64,000 bases of DNA from positions 2,480,001 through 2,544,000 of the forward strand of contig OZ251231.1 of NCBI GenBank assembly GCA_965240325.2. The letters run 5' to 3'. The notes beneath the pieces are model-generated. The model saw only the letters and a program-made list of their open reading frames with translations. It had not been told where the DNA came from and did not search any database. The position numbers were made by a program, and so were the translations under genes. Position 1 is the stretch's first letter; each line of letters begins with the position of its first letter. Of the stretch, positions 11,260 to 21,535 are shown in pieces. This DNA comes from Rebecca billardiae RCC1528. Taxonomy: Eukaryota; Haptophyta.

Positions 11260-13648
11260 ATGCCATTTGCATGCATCTGCGTGGCAGTGGCTATGGCCAG
11301 CCCCAGCGTCCGGCCCGGGCAGGCTTGGTCCGCGCAGCTCAGCTGCCCAGTCTTCTTCGAGACGTGCGGCGGCTTCACCAACCAGCGCATCTCTCTCATC
11401 CACGGTGCGCACAGCGAGGGGCTCGAGTGGGGTGAGCGAGCGCTCCGCCGACCGAATGCGCCCGTCCGCTCCGCTCACGCGCGCGCCCCGTGCGCGCCCC
11501 GCAGGGCTGCTGGTGGCACACGTGACGAACCGAGTCGCGGTGCTCCCCAACCTGAACGGGAACGGCGAGCAGAACGCATCGGACGGCTACTCCGAGGCCG
11601 GCGCGAACGCGCTCCCGTTCGCCGCGTTCTACGCGGAGGAGGAGACGATCGCCCGCCTCGCCGCGATCGGCGTGCGCGCCCAGCCGCTGAGCGCCGTGAG
11701 GCGGCCGGCGAGCGTGCAGCGCGTTGCCGTGAAGCAGATGAGGATGGGCCGCGAGCAACAGGACTGGCGGAGCCGCTTCGGCGTGTCCGGCGGCGGGTGC
11801 TCGCCGATCGCGCTGGACTGCACGATCTTTGCCGTCGACGTCAAGTCGAGCCAGAAGCTCCGCCGCCTGCTCTGGCGCATCGATGCGGCGCTCGTGCCAT
11901 CCGAGCGCGTGCGCGCGCAGGCCGCGCAAATGGAGGCGCGGCTGCGCGCGCGGCCGGGCGCGCAGCACGGCTTCACCGCGCTGCACCTGCGCATCGAGGA
12001 GGACTGGCGCGAGCACTGCAGCCGATGGACGAACGTGCGCGCGGGCCGGGACAACTGCGACTCCAACTCCGAGCAGCTGCACCGCGTCCTCGCCATCGAG
12101 CGCGTGCCGCCCAACCGCACCGTGTACCTGGCGGGGCAGGTCTTTGACGGCGCGCTGCGCTCGATGCGCCAGTTCGACGCGCTGCGCGCGCGGTATGACG
12201 TGGTGGCGAAGGGCGGCGCGGGGATCGGGCCCGAGGACGCGTCGGACTTTGGGGCACGGCGCGAGCTGCACGCGGCGGTGGACTACCTGCTCTGCTCGCG
12301 CGCCGACCACTTCATCGGCAACTCCGTCTCCACCATGTCGGCGCAGCTGCTGCTCAGCCGCAGGTCGGCGCGGACGCGCGCCAACGCGTCCGCTGGCGGC
12401 TCGCGGACGCGGCCCGCGGGCCGGTGGGCGCTGCGGGACTTCCACTACAACGGCGGTAGCATCCCACTCGAGGAGGTGCTGCTCGGCTCCGACGCGGCCA
12501 AGCGCGAGGTGCTCCGCCGTGCCGAGCTGCGCACGTGGGCCTTTGTGGCGACCGACGGCCCGCCGGACGAGCTCACGCGCACCGCGGTGCTCTCGGCACT
12601 GCGCCACACGGCGCTCTCGCCCGTCTGCCTCTTCCTCGGCTCGCGCACGAGCGCGATGGCGCGCTGGCTCGAGTCGCACGACGTCGTGATGCTGTACCAC
12701 ACGCCCGCATGGGCGCCGCAGCTCTGCGCCGCGGCCAGCCGCGACGCGGGCACGAAGCAGCGCGCGCCGCAGGGCGCGCGCGCTCAGTCGTACGCGCGGC
12801 TGCTCGCCCAGCTGGCGCGCGTCGAGCTGCCCACGCTCGGATTCGTCGACCCGTTCATCCTGTACACGGACACGGACGTGCTCTTCGTGCGCAACCCGAC
12901 GCTCGAGATGTTCGGCCCGCTGCCCAGCTACTACTCGATCGGCGTCAAGCCCGAGCAGCTGCGCCCCGCGTGCACGAAGCGCTCGAGCTTCCTGCTGCCA
13001 GAGCAGGCGGAGCCACACGGGCCGCACCGCACCAGCTGGCTCAAGAGCGCCGGGTGCAAAGCGGACCCGCACCAGCCGGCCGGCAGCCTCGGCGTGATGC
13101 TCCTCCACACGCCGATGATGCGCCGGATGCACCCGACCTTCGTGAAGCACGCCTTCTCCGGCACGATGGTGAGGCACATCGCCCTCGCCGCCACGAAGGC
13201 GCACCTGCGCGATCAGGAGCAGAGGATCTTTCCAAAAGAGTTCTTGGGCCGCGCGCTCGTGCGCGCTGCGCCCGCGCTCAACTGGATGCCGATCTGGGGC
13301 GTGAACGAGTCGGCGGTGATCGCGCACTTCCACGGGGCCAAACCCGCCGACTACCGCCGCGCGCATGACAGCATCCGCGCGGCGTACGGCTCGGTGCGCA
13401 GCGAGGACGTCGGCCGGTTCCACTGGGCGCAGTACTGGCAGGGTGCGGGTGCGGCCAGCCCGCACGCGGCGCATTCGGCCGTGCAGCTCTGCTTGCTACG
13501 CGCTGGCTGCTACGACTTTGTCACGCGCTGGTACGATGCTGGGCAGGAGCATCATGGCGCAGATGGTGCTCCGAGCCCCGAGCACGGCGCGATGGCGTCG
13601 TCGCCTGCTGCGCCCTCGATCGCAAGCAGCTGTCAGACCACGCCCTAG
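11260..13648 (+). CDS. Two-domain glycosyltransferase: O-fucosyltransferase-like plus DxD (GT-A) domain
   Basis: Probable secretory-pathway glycosyltransferase. Exons are 11260-11404 and 11505-13648, with a 100-bp intron (GTGCGC...CCGCAG, phase 1). The junction restores GGFTNQRISLIHG|LLVAHV, the N-terminal signature of O-fucosyltransferase-like proteins. The product is about 762 aa. A short hydrophobic signal (MPFACICVAVAMA) begins it. The first half carries LHLRIEEDW and FIGNSVSTMSAQ, typical of GT-B protein O-fucosyltransferase folds. The second half (from about residue 400) has FVATDGP and the metal-binding YTDTDVLF (about 503), followed by NWMPIWG and AHFHGAKP, as in GT8-like nucleotide-diphospho-sugar transferases. 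Two catalytic domains in one chain imply two linkages or a processive role. Acceptors and sugars cannot be read from the sequence. Confidence 0.75.
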
Positions 13649-14911
13649 CAGGAGCAGCAAGTAAGCGGCTGCTGATGACGTGATGGCGATGCAGTCAATA
13701 GTCATGCAGACGACGACGACGGACGACGTCAGTTGCCATCGCGAACTACGTACTGCTCGCGCGCGGTCGCGACATCATCAGGCAGTCCGTCCGTGTCGTC
13801 ATCTGATTCTACTTGTAATCGCGGTCATGAATAAACATGGCGCGCTGCGCTGCCAGATGATATGATGTGATGATATGAATATATATAATATATATCCGCC
13901 GACGATATTATATTGATATGCGGACGATATTGAATCGCGTCGATCGTCAGACGACTCATTGACGTCACTCGACCTCGTGTCTCGTCAGCGCGACGTCGTC
14001 ATCAGCAGCTACTGTGCCACGCCCGGCGGGAATGGTCGTCAGTGATGCTGTTACTCACTCATCTGTCACTCGTCATCAGAGTCGTCAGTCATCATCATCA
14101 TTCAGTCCACCGCCCTGGCAGCAGCCGGTAAGGTCGCGCCCGCGCCGAGCTCGGAGCTGCGTACTCATTAGCAGCTGCAAGTCGTCATCATTCATCGTCG
14201 TCTCACTACTCGTCATCCGCCGACGGCCGAGTCGTCCGCCGCCAGCCGCCAGGCGGCCGTGAGTGGGCCAGGGTCGTCAGGGCGCGGTCATCAGCCACAT
14301 GCGCTCTTGATCGTTGTCATCCGGGCGCGCGACGAGCGCTCGATAGCCTCGCGCACGCCTTCGTAGCTCGCCAGCACGCTCATCACGATGGCATTGCATC
14401 AGCAGCACGTGCAGCACGTGCAGCAACCTTGGGTCGTCAGCATCGTCATCATCATCATCATCACGCGGGTGCAGCCACACACAGCGAGTGCGTGCGTTCG
14501 GCGCAGCGCACAATCATAACAACCATCCTTCATCAGCCACCATCGGCACCATGGTAGGCGCTCATCACACGGTTGAGTCGACGCTCACAGGGGGGTCCAT
14601 CGGATCGTAGTTGAGCGCGACCACCCGGTGCATAGGGCTGCCTTGGTGTCCGGCGGGCGCGTCGTCCGAGTCCTTGAGTGCCGGGTGCGCGCGCTGCAGC
14701 TCGGCGAGCAGCTCCTGGAGGAAGGCCTTCGTCTGGCTGACGGCGGGTAGCGTCGCTCGGATGTGCATGCGCACCCTGCGCGCGAGGCAGAGATGCAGAA
14801 TGGCGCGCATCGCGGGGCCATGGCTCAGTCGTGCGGCGGGGCCGCGCGCGCGCCGTGGGCGCACCGGCCCGGGATGGGCGCCATGGGCCGGGCGCGTTGC
14901 AGCGCGCGCGC
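13649..14911. other. Intergenic spacer, no gene seen
   Basis: About 1.26 kb. An AT-rich patch with TATA-like repeats lies at 13861-13920. Many imperfect GTCATC/ATCATC runs occur at 14080-14110, 14180-14225 and 14440-14465. No coding signature is seen on either strand. Confidence 0.5.
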
Positions 14912-17827
14912 TTACGGCTGGTCCAGATGTGCGAGATAGCCGAGTGCGAACATGAGCGCCTGTACGACGGCGACTAGGAGCACCCAGTTCATGCCACGCC
15001 GCCCCATGTCCACGAAGCACGCGCCGTACGCCAGCATCGTCGCGTTGGACACGAGGAACAGCCAGGTGCCATGTGAGAGCCGCGCAAGCTCGAGCACGGA
15101 GCGGCGCGCTCGCGCCGTGCCCACCTCGCCGACTGCGTCCAGAGCGCGCTCGAGCAGCAGGCCATCAGAGTGCGCGGCGGCCCGGGCGTGCGCGGCCGCC
15201 GCTGCGCCGGCATCCGGCGGCGGGATGCCCGCCGCCGTGCTCGCCGCCTTAAGCTGCGGCAGCAGCGCCAGCAGGCCCTGCGTGTCAGCTGCCCACGTGC
15301 CGTGCGCGTACGCGCCCGCGGCGACGCGCGTCTGTAGCCGGTGGCAGTGGCCGAGGAGCTCGACGTAGCAGCGGTGCTGGGTGGATGCGACGGCGTCCGT
15401 GGGCGGCGTTGGGCCAGCTGTCTTGACCAGCATCGCGATGCGCTGCACCGCGCCGACCTCGTCCGCGACGGCGGCGCGCAGCTCCGCCGCGCGCCGCTCG
15501 AGGCTGAGCACGAGCACCACCCAGGCCGCCCCAAACACGGCGCCCAGCACGCCGAGGTTGACGAGCAGGCCCTTGGAGGTCGCGCCGAGCATGAAGCGGA
15601 AGATGTCGAGCGTGAACCAGAGCAGCACGATCACGACGGCGTACATCAACACCGCCGCCGCGTGCGGGCTGAGCGCGCAGAACGTGAGCGGCCCCTGCTC
15701 GTGCGCGTCGCCAAGGTCGGCAGAGACGACGGCGTACCGGCTGAGCGCGCACAGCTGGCCGAGCCACGCGCGGCCCGCTGCCGTGCACAGCACGGCCGTG
15801 GCGAGCGCGGCGAGGATGATGGCGATCATGACGGCGCCCGTCGCCCAGCGTACGGTGTTTCGATAGCGCAGCATCGCTTGCGCCCCCATGCGGCCGCACT
15901 TGCGCTCGCGCTCCTGCGCCTCAAGCTCGGCCTCTGCGCGCGCAAGCCTCGCCTCCTCGGGCGGCAGGTGGCGCGTGCGCTTGCCTTTGTTCGGGCACGA
16001 CTGCACGGGCGAGACCATCCCGTCGCTGAAGGAGCCCGGCGTGCCGCGGAAGCAACCGAGCACGTACGGCGCGTTCGGCGTGGCGTAGTACCGGTACTGC
16101 CCGTCCGAGCCGATTTTGCCGTTGCACCTGCGCGGCAGTGCGTGCGTGGACCGGAGGCGTGCGGCCGCAGCGCAAACGCGTGAGCAGCTGGGTGCGTGCG
16201 GGCTGTGCCATCCGCGCGCGCGCGGGCGGGGTACGCACTCGTCAAGCGTGGGCATGAGCGTGGAGGTCGAGCCATTGTTCGCGTGCATCGACACCATCAG
16301 CACGCCCTCCTCGTCGTATGGCCCCATGATTGGGAAGCCGTCGAGTGCCCAGCCGATCAGCGGCGACGGCTCTGACTCGGCGTCCCAGCTGGCGACGAGG
16401 TCCGCGTCGTCCGTCGCCTTCCACCAGTCCTTGCTCTTGGGCACGGAGATGCCGAGCTGCTCGAAGAGGCAGCGCGCCGCGCCGTGGTAGTGGTACACGT
16501 GGTCGGTCGAGTCGATATGCCCGCCGCACTCGTCGAAGTACTTGTCGAGCGTGAGCACCCACTTGCCCGTCTGCGCGTTCAGCCGGCGATGGCGCGACAT
16601 GAACGGGACGCCGTTCACCGCGACGCCGAGCGGCACGCGGTGCGTGAGCGGCGTCGGTTCCGAGCGGTAGCGCGGGTAGTTTGGCAGCGTGAACGTGAGG
16701 TCTTGCGCGGTCGGCGTGTATTTGCCCAGCTTGAAGCTGCCGTCCTCCGGGTTGACGATCGGGCCGTCGCGCTCTGAGTACTTGTGGTCGGGGCAGCTGT
16801 CCGAGCTGAACACAAAGGTCGTCTTGGTCGAGGAAGCAGTCACCGCGTCGTGCATGCACATGTTGTTGGCGAGCACGGTGGACGAGTTGACCGTGGCGTT
16901 CGGCGCGGAGCAGATAACGGAGAGCGCGGGCACGACCGGCTCAGCGCACTCGGGGTCGGCATGGGCGCGTGCCTGGGCGTCCGTGTAGCCGGGCGGCGTG
17001 ATGTACTGGTAGTAGCAGAGGTCCATGAATGCGGACTTGTCGTTGCCGCAGTCGCTGCAGCCGCACCCACAGCCGCACCCGCAGCTGCCACAGCCGGAAC
17101 CGCACCCACAGCCTCCGCAACCACAGCTGCACCCACAGCCGCAGCCTCCACAGCCGCCGCAGCCGCCGCAACCTCCGCAGCCGCCGCAGCCGCCGCAGCC
17201 GCCGCAGCCGCCGCAGCCGCCGCAGCCGCCGCTGCCGCCGCAGCCGCTGCCGCACAGGCTGTCACATCCACTGCCGCAGCCGCTGCCGCAGCCACTGCCG
17301 CACCCGCTGCTGCAGCCGCTGCCGCACCCGCTGCCGCACCCGCTGCCGCACCCGCTGCTGCAGCCGCTACCGCACCCGCTGCCGCAGCCGCTGCCGCAGC
17401 CTCCGCACGTGCCGTTGTCGCCGGAGCTGCCGCAGCTTCCACACCCACCACAGCTGCCGCAGCCGCTGCCGCACCCGCTGCCGCACCCGCTGCCGCAGCC
17501 TCCGCACGTGCCGTTGCTGCCGGAGCTGCCGCAGCTGCCGCAGCTTCCACACCCACCACAGCTGCCGCAGCCACCACAGCTGCCGCAACCAGTACCATTG
17601 CTTGTCCCACAGCTGCCGCAGCTGCCACACCCACCACCACAGCCGCCGCAGCTCCCGCAGTAGCTGCTGCCGCAGCCGCCGCAGCTCCCGCAGGTCGCGT
17701 TGCCGGTGATGTTCAGGCTGCCGCAGCTCCCGCAGCTGCCGCACGTCGAGCCGCAGCCATCGGCTTGGACATGGTCGAGAACGAGGGCCAAAAGGACCAG
17801 GGTCGCGAGCGCGAGCGTACAGCGCAT
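14912..17827 (-). CDS. Secreted/membrane YHYH-domain protein with long Cys-Gly array (2 exons)
   Basis: Minus strand, exons 17827-16239 and 16127-14912. The 111-bp intron (GTGCGT...GCGCAG) is a multiple of three and stop-free, so it is easily mistaken for coding. Removing it restores LDE|CNGKIG, the conserved YHYH-family context. The product is about 937 aa. A signal peptide ([16 protein letters not shown]) leads. Residues about 24-262 are almost only Cys, Gly and Ser in [10 protein letters not shown]-type units. The YHYH domain (about 300-590) contains the name-giving YHYH near 443 and [12 protein letters not shown]. The C-terminal third holds about five hydrophobic spans (for example [15 protein letters not shown] and [16 protein letters not shown]). 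YHYH function is poorly known. The Cys array suggests metal binding or disulfide cross-linking outside the membrane, by inference. Confidence 0.8.
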   Translation of the reverse strand: MRCTLALATLVLLALVLDHVQADGCGSTCGSCGSCGSLNITGNATCGSCGGCGSSYCGSCGGCGGGCGSCGSCGTSNGTGCGSCGGCGSCGGCGSCGSCGSSGSNGTCGGCGSGCGSGCGSGCGSCGGCGSCGSSGDNGTCGGCGSGCGSGCGSGCSSGCGSGCGSGCGSGCSSGCGSGCGSGCGSGCDSLCGSGCGGSGGCGGCGGCGGCGGCGGCGGCGGCGGCGGCGCGCSCGCGGCGCGSGCGSCGCGCGCGCSDCGNDKSAFMDLCYYQYITPPGYTDAQARAHADPECAEPVVPALSVICSAPNATVNSSTVLANNMCMHDAVTASSTKTTFVFSSDSCPDHKYSERDGPIVNPEDGSFKLGKYTPTAQDLTFTLPNYPRYRSEPTPLTHRVPLGVAVNGVPFMSRHRRLNAQTGKWVLTLDKYFDECGGHIDSTDHVYHYHGAARCLFEQLGISVPKSKDWWKATDDADLVASWDAESEPSPLIGWALDGFPIMGPYDEEGVLMVSMHANNGSTSTLMPTLDECVPRPRARGWHSPHAPSCSRVCAAAARLRSTHALPRRCNGKIGSDGQYRYYATPNAPYVLGCFRGTPGSFSDGMVSPVQSCPNKGKRTRHLPPEEARLARAEAELEAQERERKCGRMGAQAMLRYRNTVRWATGAVMIAIILAALATAVLCTAAGRAWLGQLCALSRYAVVSADLGDAHEQGPLTFCALSPHAAAVLMYAVVIVLLWFTLDIFRFMLGATSKGLLVNLGVLGAVFGAAWVVLVLSLERRAAELRAAVADEVGAVQRIAMLVKTAGPTPPTDAVASTQHRCYVELLGHCHRLQTRVAAGAYAHGTWAADTQGLLALLPQLKAASTAAGIPPPDAGAAAAAHARAAAHSDGLLLERALDAVGEVGTARARRSVLELARLSHGTWLFLVSNATMLAYGACFVDMGRRGMNWVLLVAVVQALMFALGYLAHLDQP
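17035..17760 (-). repeat. In-gene minisatellite encoding the Cys-Gly array
   Basis: GC-rich tandem repeats of 9 bp and multiples. On the plus strand they read as CCGCCGCAG units from about 17150 to 17230, with related CCGCACCCGCTG and CAGCTGCCG units on both sides. They encode Cys-Gly-Gly and Cys-Gly-Ser steps. Two larger blocks (around 17395-17445 and 17490-17560) are near copies, showing segmental duplication inside the array. Confidence 0.8.
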
Positions 17828-18112
17828 GTCCTTCACGTTGGAGTGCGTCGCGTGGACGGGCCGGTCTCGACGAGCTCTTCCGCGCGGCGTGCGCTCTTCC
17901 GCTCGTGATTGTGGCCGTTTGTGCGGCCGTGCAGGTTCTAGGATGCTTCGTGTCGATCTCCAAATACGCTCCGAAGGTGGCCGGAATCTGCCGGCCGAGC
18001 TTCTTGCGATGAAATTGTTTGTAACCTAAATACTCACCCAAGTAATCTCATCCACAATTTTTCCGCGCGTCAGACGCCTCAGCGTGACCAAAACCGAGAC
18101 GCTGGCGAGCGG

Positions 18113-20020
18113 TCAAGCGCGTCGGCTCGCGCTGCGCTGACGCGGCAGCTGGCTGTCCAGCACGGCCCGGATGGCCACCGGTGTGAAGAGGTCGCTCATG
18201 ATCGGTGCGGCCCCGACGGTGTGCACGAGCTTGTCGGCGGGGCTGTTCGGATGGTCGAGGTACGGCAGCGGCTTGATCTCTCGCGCGCCGGTGCAGCGCC
18301 GGCTGCCAGGGCCGCACTCGGCGGGGTTGTACCGCGGGTCGGGGCACGCCGATGCGCGCGAGACGATGGGCTGGCCCGTGCGGTCGTGCGCGCGCATCAG
18401 CTCGCAGTACAGGTCGCACAGCTGGCACATGCGCGTCGAGCGGTGCACGCTCCACAGCTGCGATAGGCGCGTATAGCTCGGGTCGAGCACCGAGTCGTCG
18501 TCGCGCCACGCGAGGTACTTTCGGTACTCGTCCGGATGCCGGTCGAGATGCAGCAGGTACTCGGCGAGCGCCTTTGGCGAGTCGAAGTTGTGCGCGTTGA
18601 TCACCCACGGCGCGCGCGTCGAGATGGCGACCTTCTCGACGAGCGGCGAGCCGAGGTAGACGGGGACGACGCCGAGGCCCATCGGGTTGAAGACCTTCTC
18701 GGAGACGTAGCCCTCGCAGCGCACGCGCTCGAACGAGAGGTGGAACTTGTAGTGCATCAGGTGGCTCGTCACCACCTTGTCGCGCTCCTTCTCCGTCGCG
18801 TCCGCGCCGAGCGGGCACGGCTCTGAGATGTTGAACCGCTCCTTCTTCGGCTTGCTGTCGCATGGCAGGTCGACGTTGTGGTTGCACATGCCCATGCGCG
18901 CGACGGGGATGTACCGCTCGAGCTCGGTGATGTACGCGTCCCGCCCCGAGTACTCCTCGCAGTCGCTCACGAGCGACGAGACGAGCCACTTCCGCTCCTC
19001 GACCGGCACGATCTTGCGCTTGCGCAGGTGCTCGATCGACGGCAGGAAGGCCGGGCACACGATGTCCGCCGTGTACAGGTCGTAGCCGACGGTGGCGTTG
19101 AAGGCGCGCTGCGCGAAGAGCGGCAGGGCGGTGATGTCGCGGTTGTACAGCACCCACAGCTGCCGCGCGGGCTGCGACGGCGGCACCACGCCCGTCTCCT
19201 GCATGTGCCTGCGGAAGGCGTGCGCGTGCTGGCTCTCGTTCACGCCAGTCTCGACCGCCGAGGTCGGCAGCCGGTTGCGCGTGACGTACTGCTGCGCTGC
19301 GTGGTGCACGAGGAAGCCGTACGCGACCCAGACGTCCGCGCGCGCCGCCTCGGCCGAGCCCGCCTCCGCCATCGCGATCTGGCACGCGTCATCCACCTCC
19401 TTGCACTGCTCGTCTTTGCATGCGCTCTTCTCCGGGATGCAGCGGCGGAAGCCAGAGCCCGCGGCGGGCACCCACGCGTTGTCCACCTTGGTGCCCATGC
19501 GCAGCTTCGGGTGGAGGACGATGCGGGTGGGCTGTGGCCGGTGGCATGAGAGCGGCTCGTCGAGGAAGCCGCGCTCCGCGCGGAGCTCCGCAAGCGTCCC
19601 TTTACTCGCCCACTCAAGGCCCGAGCGTTCTCGCGCGGCGAGTGTTGTCGGCGCGGCGGCCGCCGCAGGCTCGGGAGCCGGGACGCGTTCCTGCTGCGTG
19701 CTAGCGGTGGCGGAAGGCGCGCTGGGCTGAGGATCGGTGCGCGCGGCCTCCTCTGCCCGCTCCGATCGGCGCCCGTCGCCGCTGCGCGCGGCTGCGCCCG
19801 TCTCCGCCGCGGGCGCATCCGGGATGCCCTGCATTGCACGGATGAGCGTCTCGTCCGCCTGCGAGAGCGTAGCGCGCTCCTCGCCCGCGGAGGCGTGCGC
19901 AGCCGTCTCGATGCTATCGCTCGAGCGCACCACCGGCCGTATGAGCTGCACGGTGAGCATCAGGCACACCACCGCCACGAGCCCCAAGGCATAGAGCAGC
20001 CGCGAAGCGGCGGCCGCCAT
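18113..20020 (-). CDS. GT10-family alpha-1,3-fucosyltransferase-like, type II membrane protein
   Basis: Golgi-type fucosyltransferase, GDP-fucose dependent by family. Single exon, 635 aa. The start is taken at 20020 because MAAAASRLLYALGLVAVVCL gives a classic short cytoplasmic tail plus signal anchor; the open frame extends upstream to 20245 only through the promoter of the neighbouring gene. An Ala/Ser/Glu-rich stem spans about 45-175. The GT10 catalytic core includes WVLYNRDITALPLF, then YKFHLSFERVRCEGYVSEKV (about 421-440) and GVVPVYLGSP. These match the family pattern of YKFxLxFENS, then YVTEK, then PVYxG. Cys pairs near the C-terminus (CQLCDLYC) fit GT10 disulfides. It is divergently paired with the RINGv gene across 106 bp. 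Confidence 0.88.
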   Translation of the reverse strand: MAAAASRLLYALGLVAVVCLMLTVQLIRPVVRSSDSIETAAHASAGEERATLSQADETLIRAMQGIPDAPAAETGAAARSGDGRRSERAEEAARTDPQPSAPSATASTQQERVPAPEPAAAAAPTTLAARERSGLEWASKGTLAELRAERGFLDEPLSCHRPQPTRIVLHPKLRMGTKVDNAWVPAAGSGFRRCIPEKSACKDEQCKEVDDACQIAMAEAGSAEAARADVWVAYGFLVHHAAQQYVTRNRLPTSAVETGVNESQHAHAFRRHMQETGVVPPSQPARQLWVLYNRDITALPLFAQRAFNATVGYDLYTADIVCPAFLPSIEHLRKRKIVPVEERKWLVSSLVSDCEEYSGRDAYITELERYIPVARMGMCNHNVDLPCDSKPKKERFNISEPCPLGADATEKERDKVVTSHLMHYKFHLSFERVRCEGYVSEKVFNPMGLGVVPVYLGSPLVEKVAISTRAPWVINAHNFDSPKALAEYLLHLDRHPDEYRKYLAWRDDDSVLDPSYTRLSQLWSVHRSTRMCQLCDLYCELMRAHDRTGQPIVSRASACPDPRYNPAECGPGSRRCTGAREIKPLPYLDHPNSPADKLVHTVGAAPIMSDLFTPVAIRAVLDSQLPRQRSASRRA

Positions 20021-20126
20021 GCTGCTGCGTCCAGTACAGGTCTGTACAGCAGTGAAAATAGTCGCGTAGTACGTAAAGATTAAGGTGAGCAGCGCGGGCG
20101 CGGGCGCGCGGCCCCCCCCCCGTGCG
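20021..20126. promoter_or_regulatory. Likely bidirectional promoter (fucosyltransferase / RINGv gene)
   Basis: Only 106 bp separate the two divergent ATGs, so both 5' UTRs and core promoters must fit here or overlap the genes. It contains a modestly AT-rich central part (20050-20083) and a C9-10 run at 20112-20121 just before the plus-strand ATG. Confidence 0.4.
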
Positions 20127-21182
20127 ATGGCGGGGGAGACGCTCGAGTGTCGTATCTGCCTCGAAAGCGATTTGGCCCGCAACCTCATCGCGCCGTGTGA
20201 CTGTGATGGCAGCGTGCGATGGACGCACCCAGACTGCCTGCGCAAGTGGGCTGTCGAGACCAGAAGAACGCAGTGCGAGATCTGCCACGGAAACTATAGG
20301 GGGCTCGGGGCGGATGAGGTAGTGCTCGACGTGCACATGGCGAACATCGCCGACCGTGCGGCCGAGGCGGAGGACCTTTTCTCGGACCACATGCTACGCG
20401 AGCGCTTCTTCCGCGGCCGCACAGACGACGTCTTCCACGAGCAGGAGGCGCTGTACAATCGTTCGCGCTCGTCGCTCGGCGTCATGCTCATCATTGTCTT
20501 CCTCATGTTCGTTGTGACCACCAGGCCGCGGCACGAGATGCAGGCCATCAGGCGTAACGCGCTGATGCAGCGCCTCGCGCGCGCTCGGCGCGCCAACGCG
20601 ACGAACGCGACGGCCGTGCAGATCGGCTCGGCCGCGGGGCCATGGCCCGGTGGCTCTGGCGCAAGCGACGAGTACGGCCACCCGGCCCACCCCGTGCAGC
20701 TGCGGGACCCGTTCGGTGACAGCGCCCTCGACGCGGAGCTGAACGGCGAGTCAGTCAGCCTGCGCGCCGCCAAGCAGCGCTTCGCCGACGAGTTTGGTGA
20801 GCCTGTGAACGGGAGCGGCCTGGACGGCGCGATTGTGCCGCGCCACGCTGCACGGCCGCACGCTGAGCTGGACGACCCGCGCCTGGCCGCGCTCACGCCG
20901 GCCCAGCAGCGCGCGTGGCGGCAGCGGTACATTCACGACTACTACGCGCGCAGGCGGCCGGCCGATGTGATCTGGGAGGCGCTCATGCGCGGCTTTTTCA
21001 TCGTGCTCATGCTGCGCCTTATCCTGATCCGCGCGCGCCAGCTGCGCGAGGGCCAGGCTGGCATGCACTTTGACTATGACGGCGTCGACTTTGCCGATCG
21101 AATGTTTAACAACCACCACGAGCCGATGGTTGTGCGCCACTTCAATGCGAACAGGCGAGCAGGTGCTTACATCCTCGTCTGA
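20127..21182 (+). CDS. RING-CH (RINGv, MARCH-type) membrane E3 ubiquitin ligase
   Basis: Single exon, 351 aa, from the first ATG (a GTG at 20085 is in frame but unlikely). The N-terminal C4HC3 RINGv (residues about 5-55) shows CRIC, then CDCDGSVRWTH with the domain's variant spacing, then CLRKW and CEICHG. This is the MARCH/Doa10 signature. Two hydrophobic spans follow at about 116-133 (LGVMLIIVFLMFVVTT) and about 284-301 (FFIVLMLRLILI). Between them lies a hydrophilic loop with several N-glycosylation-like NAT sites. MARCH-type ligases ubiquitinate membrane proteins in ER, Golgi or endosomes. The substrate is unknown. Confidence 0.88.
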   Translation: MAGETLECRICLESDLARNLIAPCDCDGSVRWTHPDCLRKWAVETRRTQCEICHGNYRGLGADEVVLDVHMANIADRAAEAEDLFSDHMLRERFFRGRTDDVFHEQEALYNRSRSSLGVMLIIVFLMFVVTTRPRHEMQAIRRNALMQRLARARRANATNATAVQIGSAAGPWPGGSGASDEYGHPAHPVQLRDPFGDSALDAELNGESVSLRAAKQRFADEFGEPVNGSGLDGAIVPRHAARPHAELDDPRLAALTPAQQRAWRQRYIHDYYARRRPADVIWEALMRGFFIVLMLRLILIRARQLREGQAGMHFDYDGVDFADRMFNNHHEPMVVRHFNANRRAGAYILV

Positions 21183-21535
21183 GTCGGCCCGCGGGCCGCC
21201 GAGCGCCCCGCGCGGTGTCACAGTCCAGCCGGTTTTGCAATCATCACTCATGTGAGATCATAATCAGTGAGTTGACTGTAGATCTGGATATTGTATCTGT
21301 CACAGGCGTATACTGTAGCCGAGTAGTGCACCGCAGCAACCTTAGCCGGGCGTGGCGTGCGCACAGAGCGACTGGGCTCGCTTCCCAAGCAACGGTAGTC
21401 GTAGTAGTAGTGAGTAGACCACCATCGTCCGGAATGCCGACTTTGCTATGGCGGAATCCGGATGTCGTCGACTCGTCGTATTATTCGACCGCCATCATTC
21501 GATCTCCAATAATATTCGGCCAACGGCGGTGCGCG
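21183..21535. other. Intergenic spacer
   Basis: 353 bp between a stop and the chosen start of the next gene. The downstream frame stays open back to 21215 but is lower in GC and without conserved features, so I treat it as 5' flank. An in-frame ATG at 21434 would add 34 residues. Confidence 0.4.

Noticed and set aside
16784-17908. Long plus-strand ORF (374 aa), Ala/Thr-rich
   Set aside because: Antisense shadow of the Cys-Gly repeat array; the Ala runs arise from reading the 9-bp units on the other strand.
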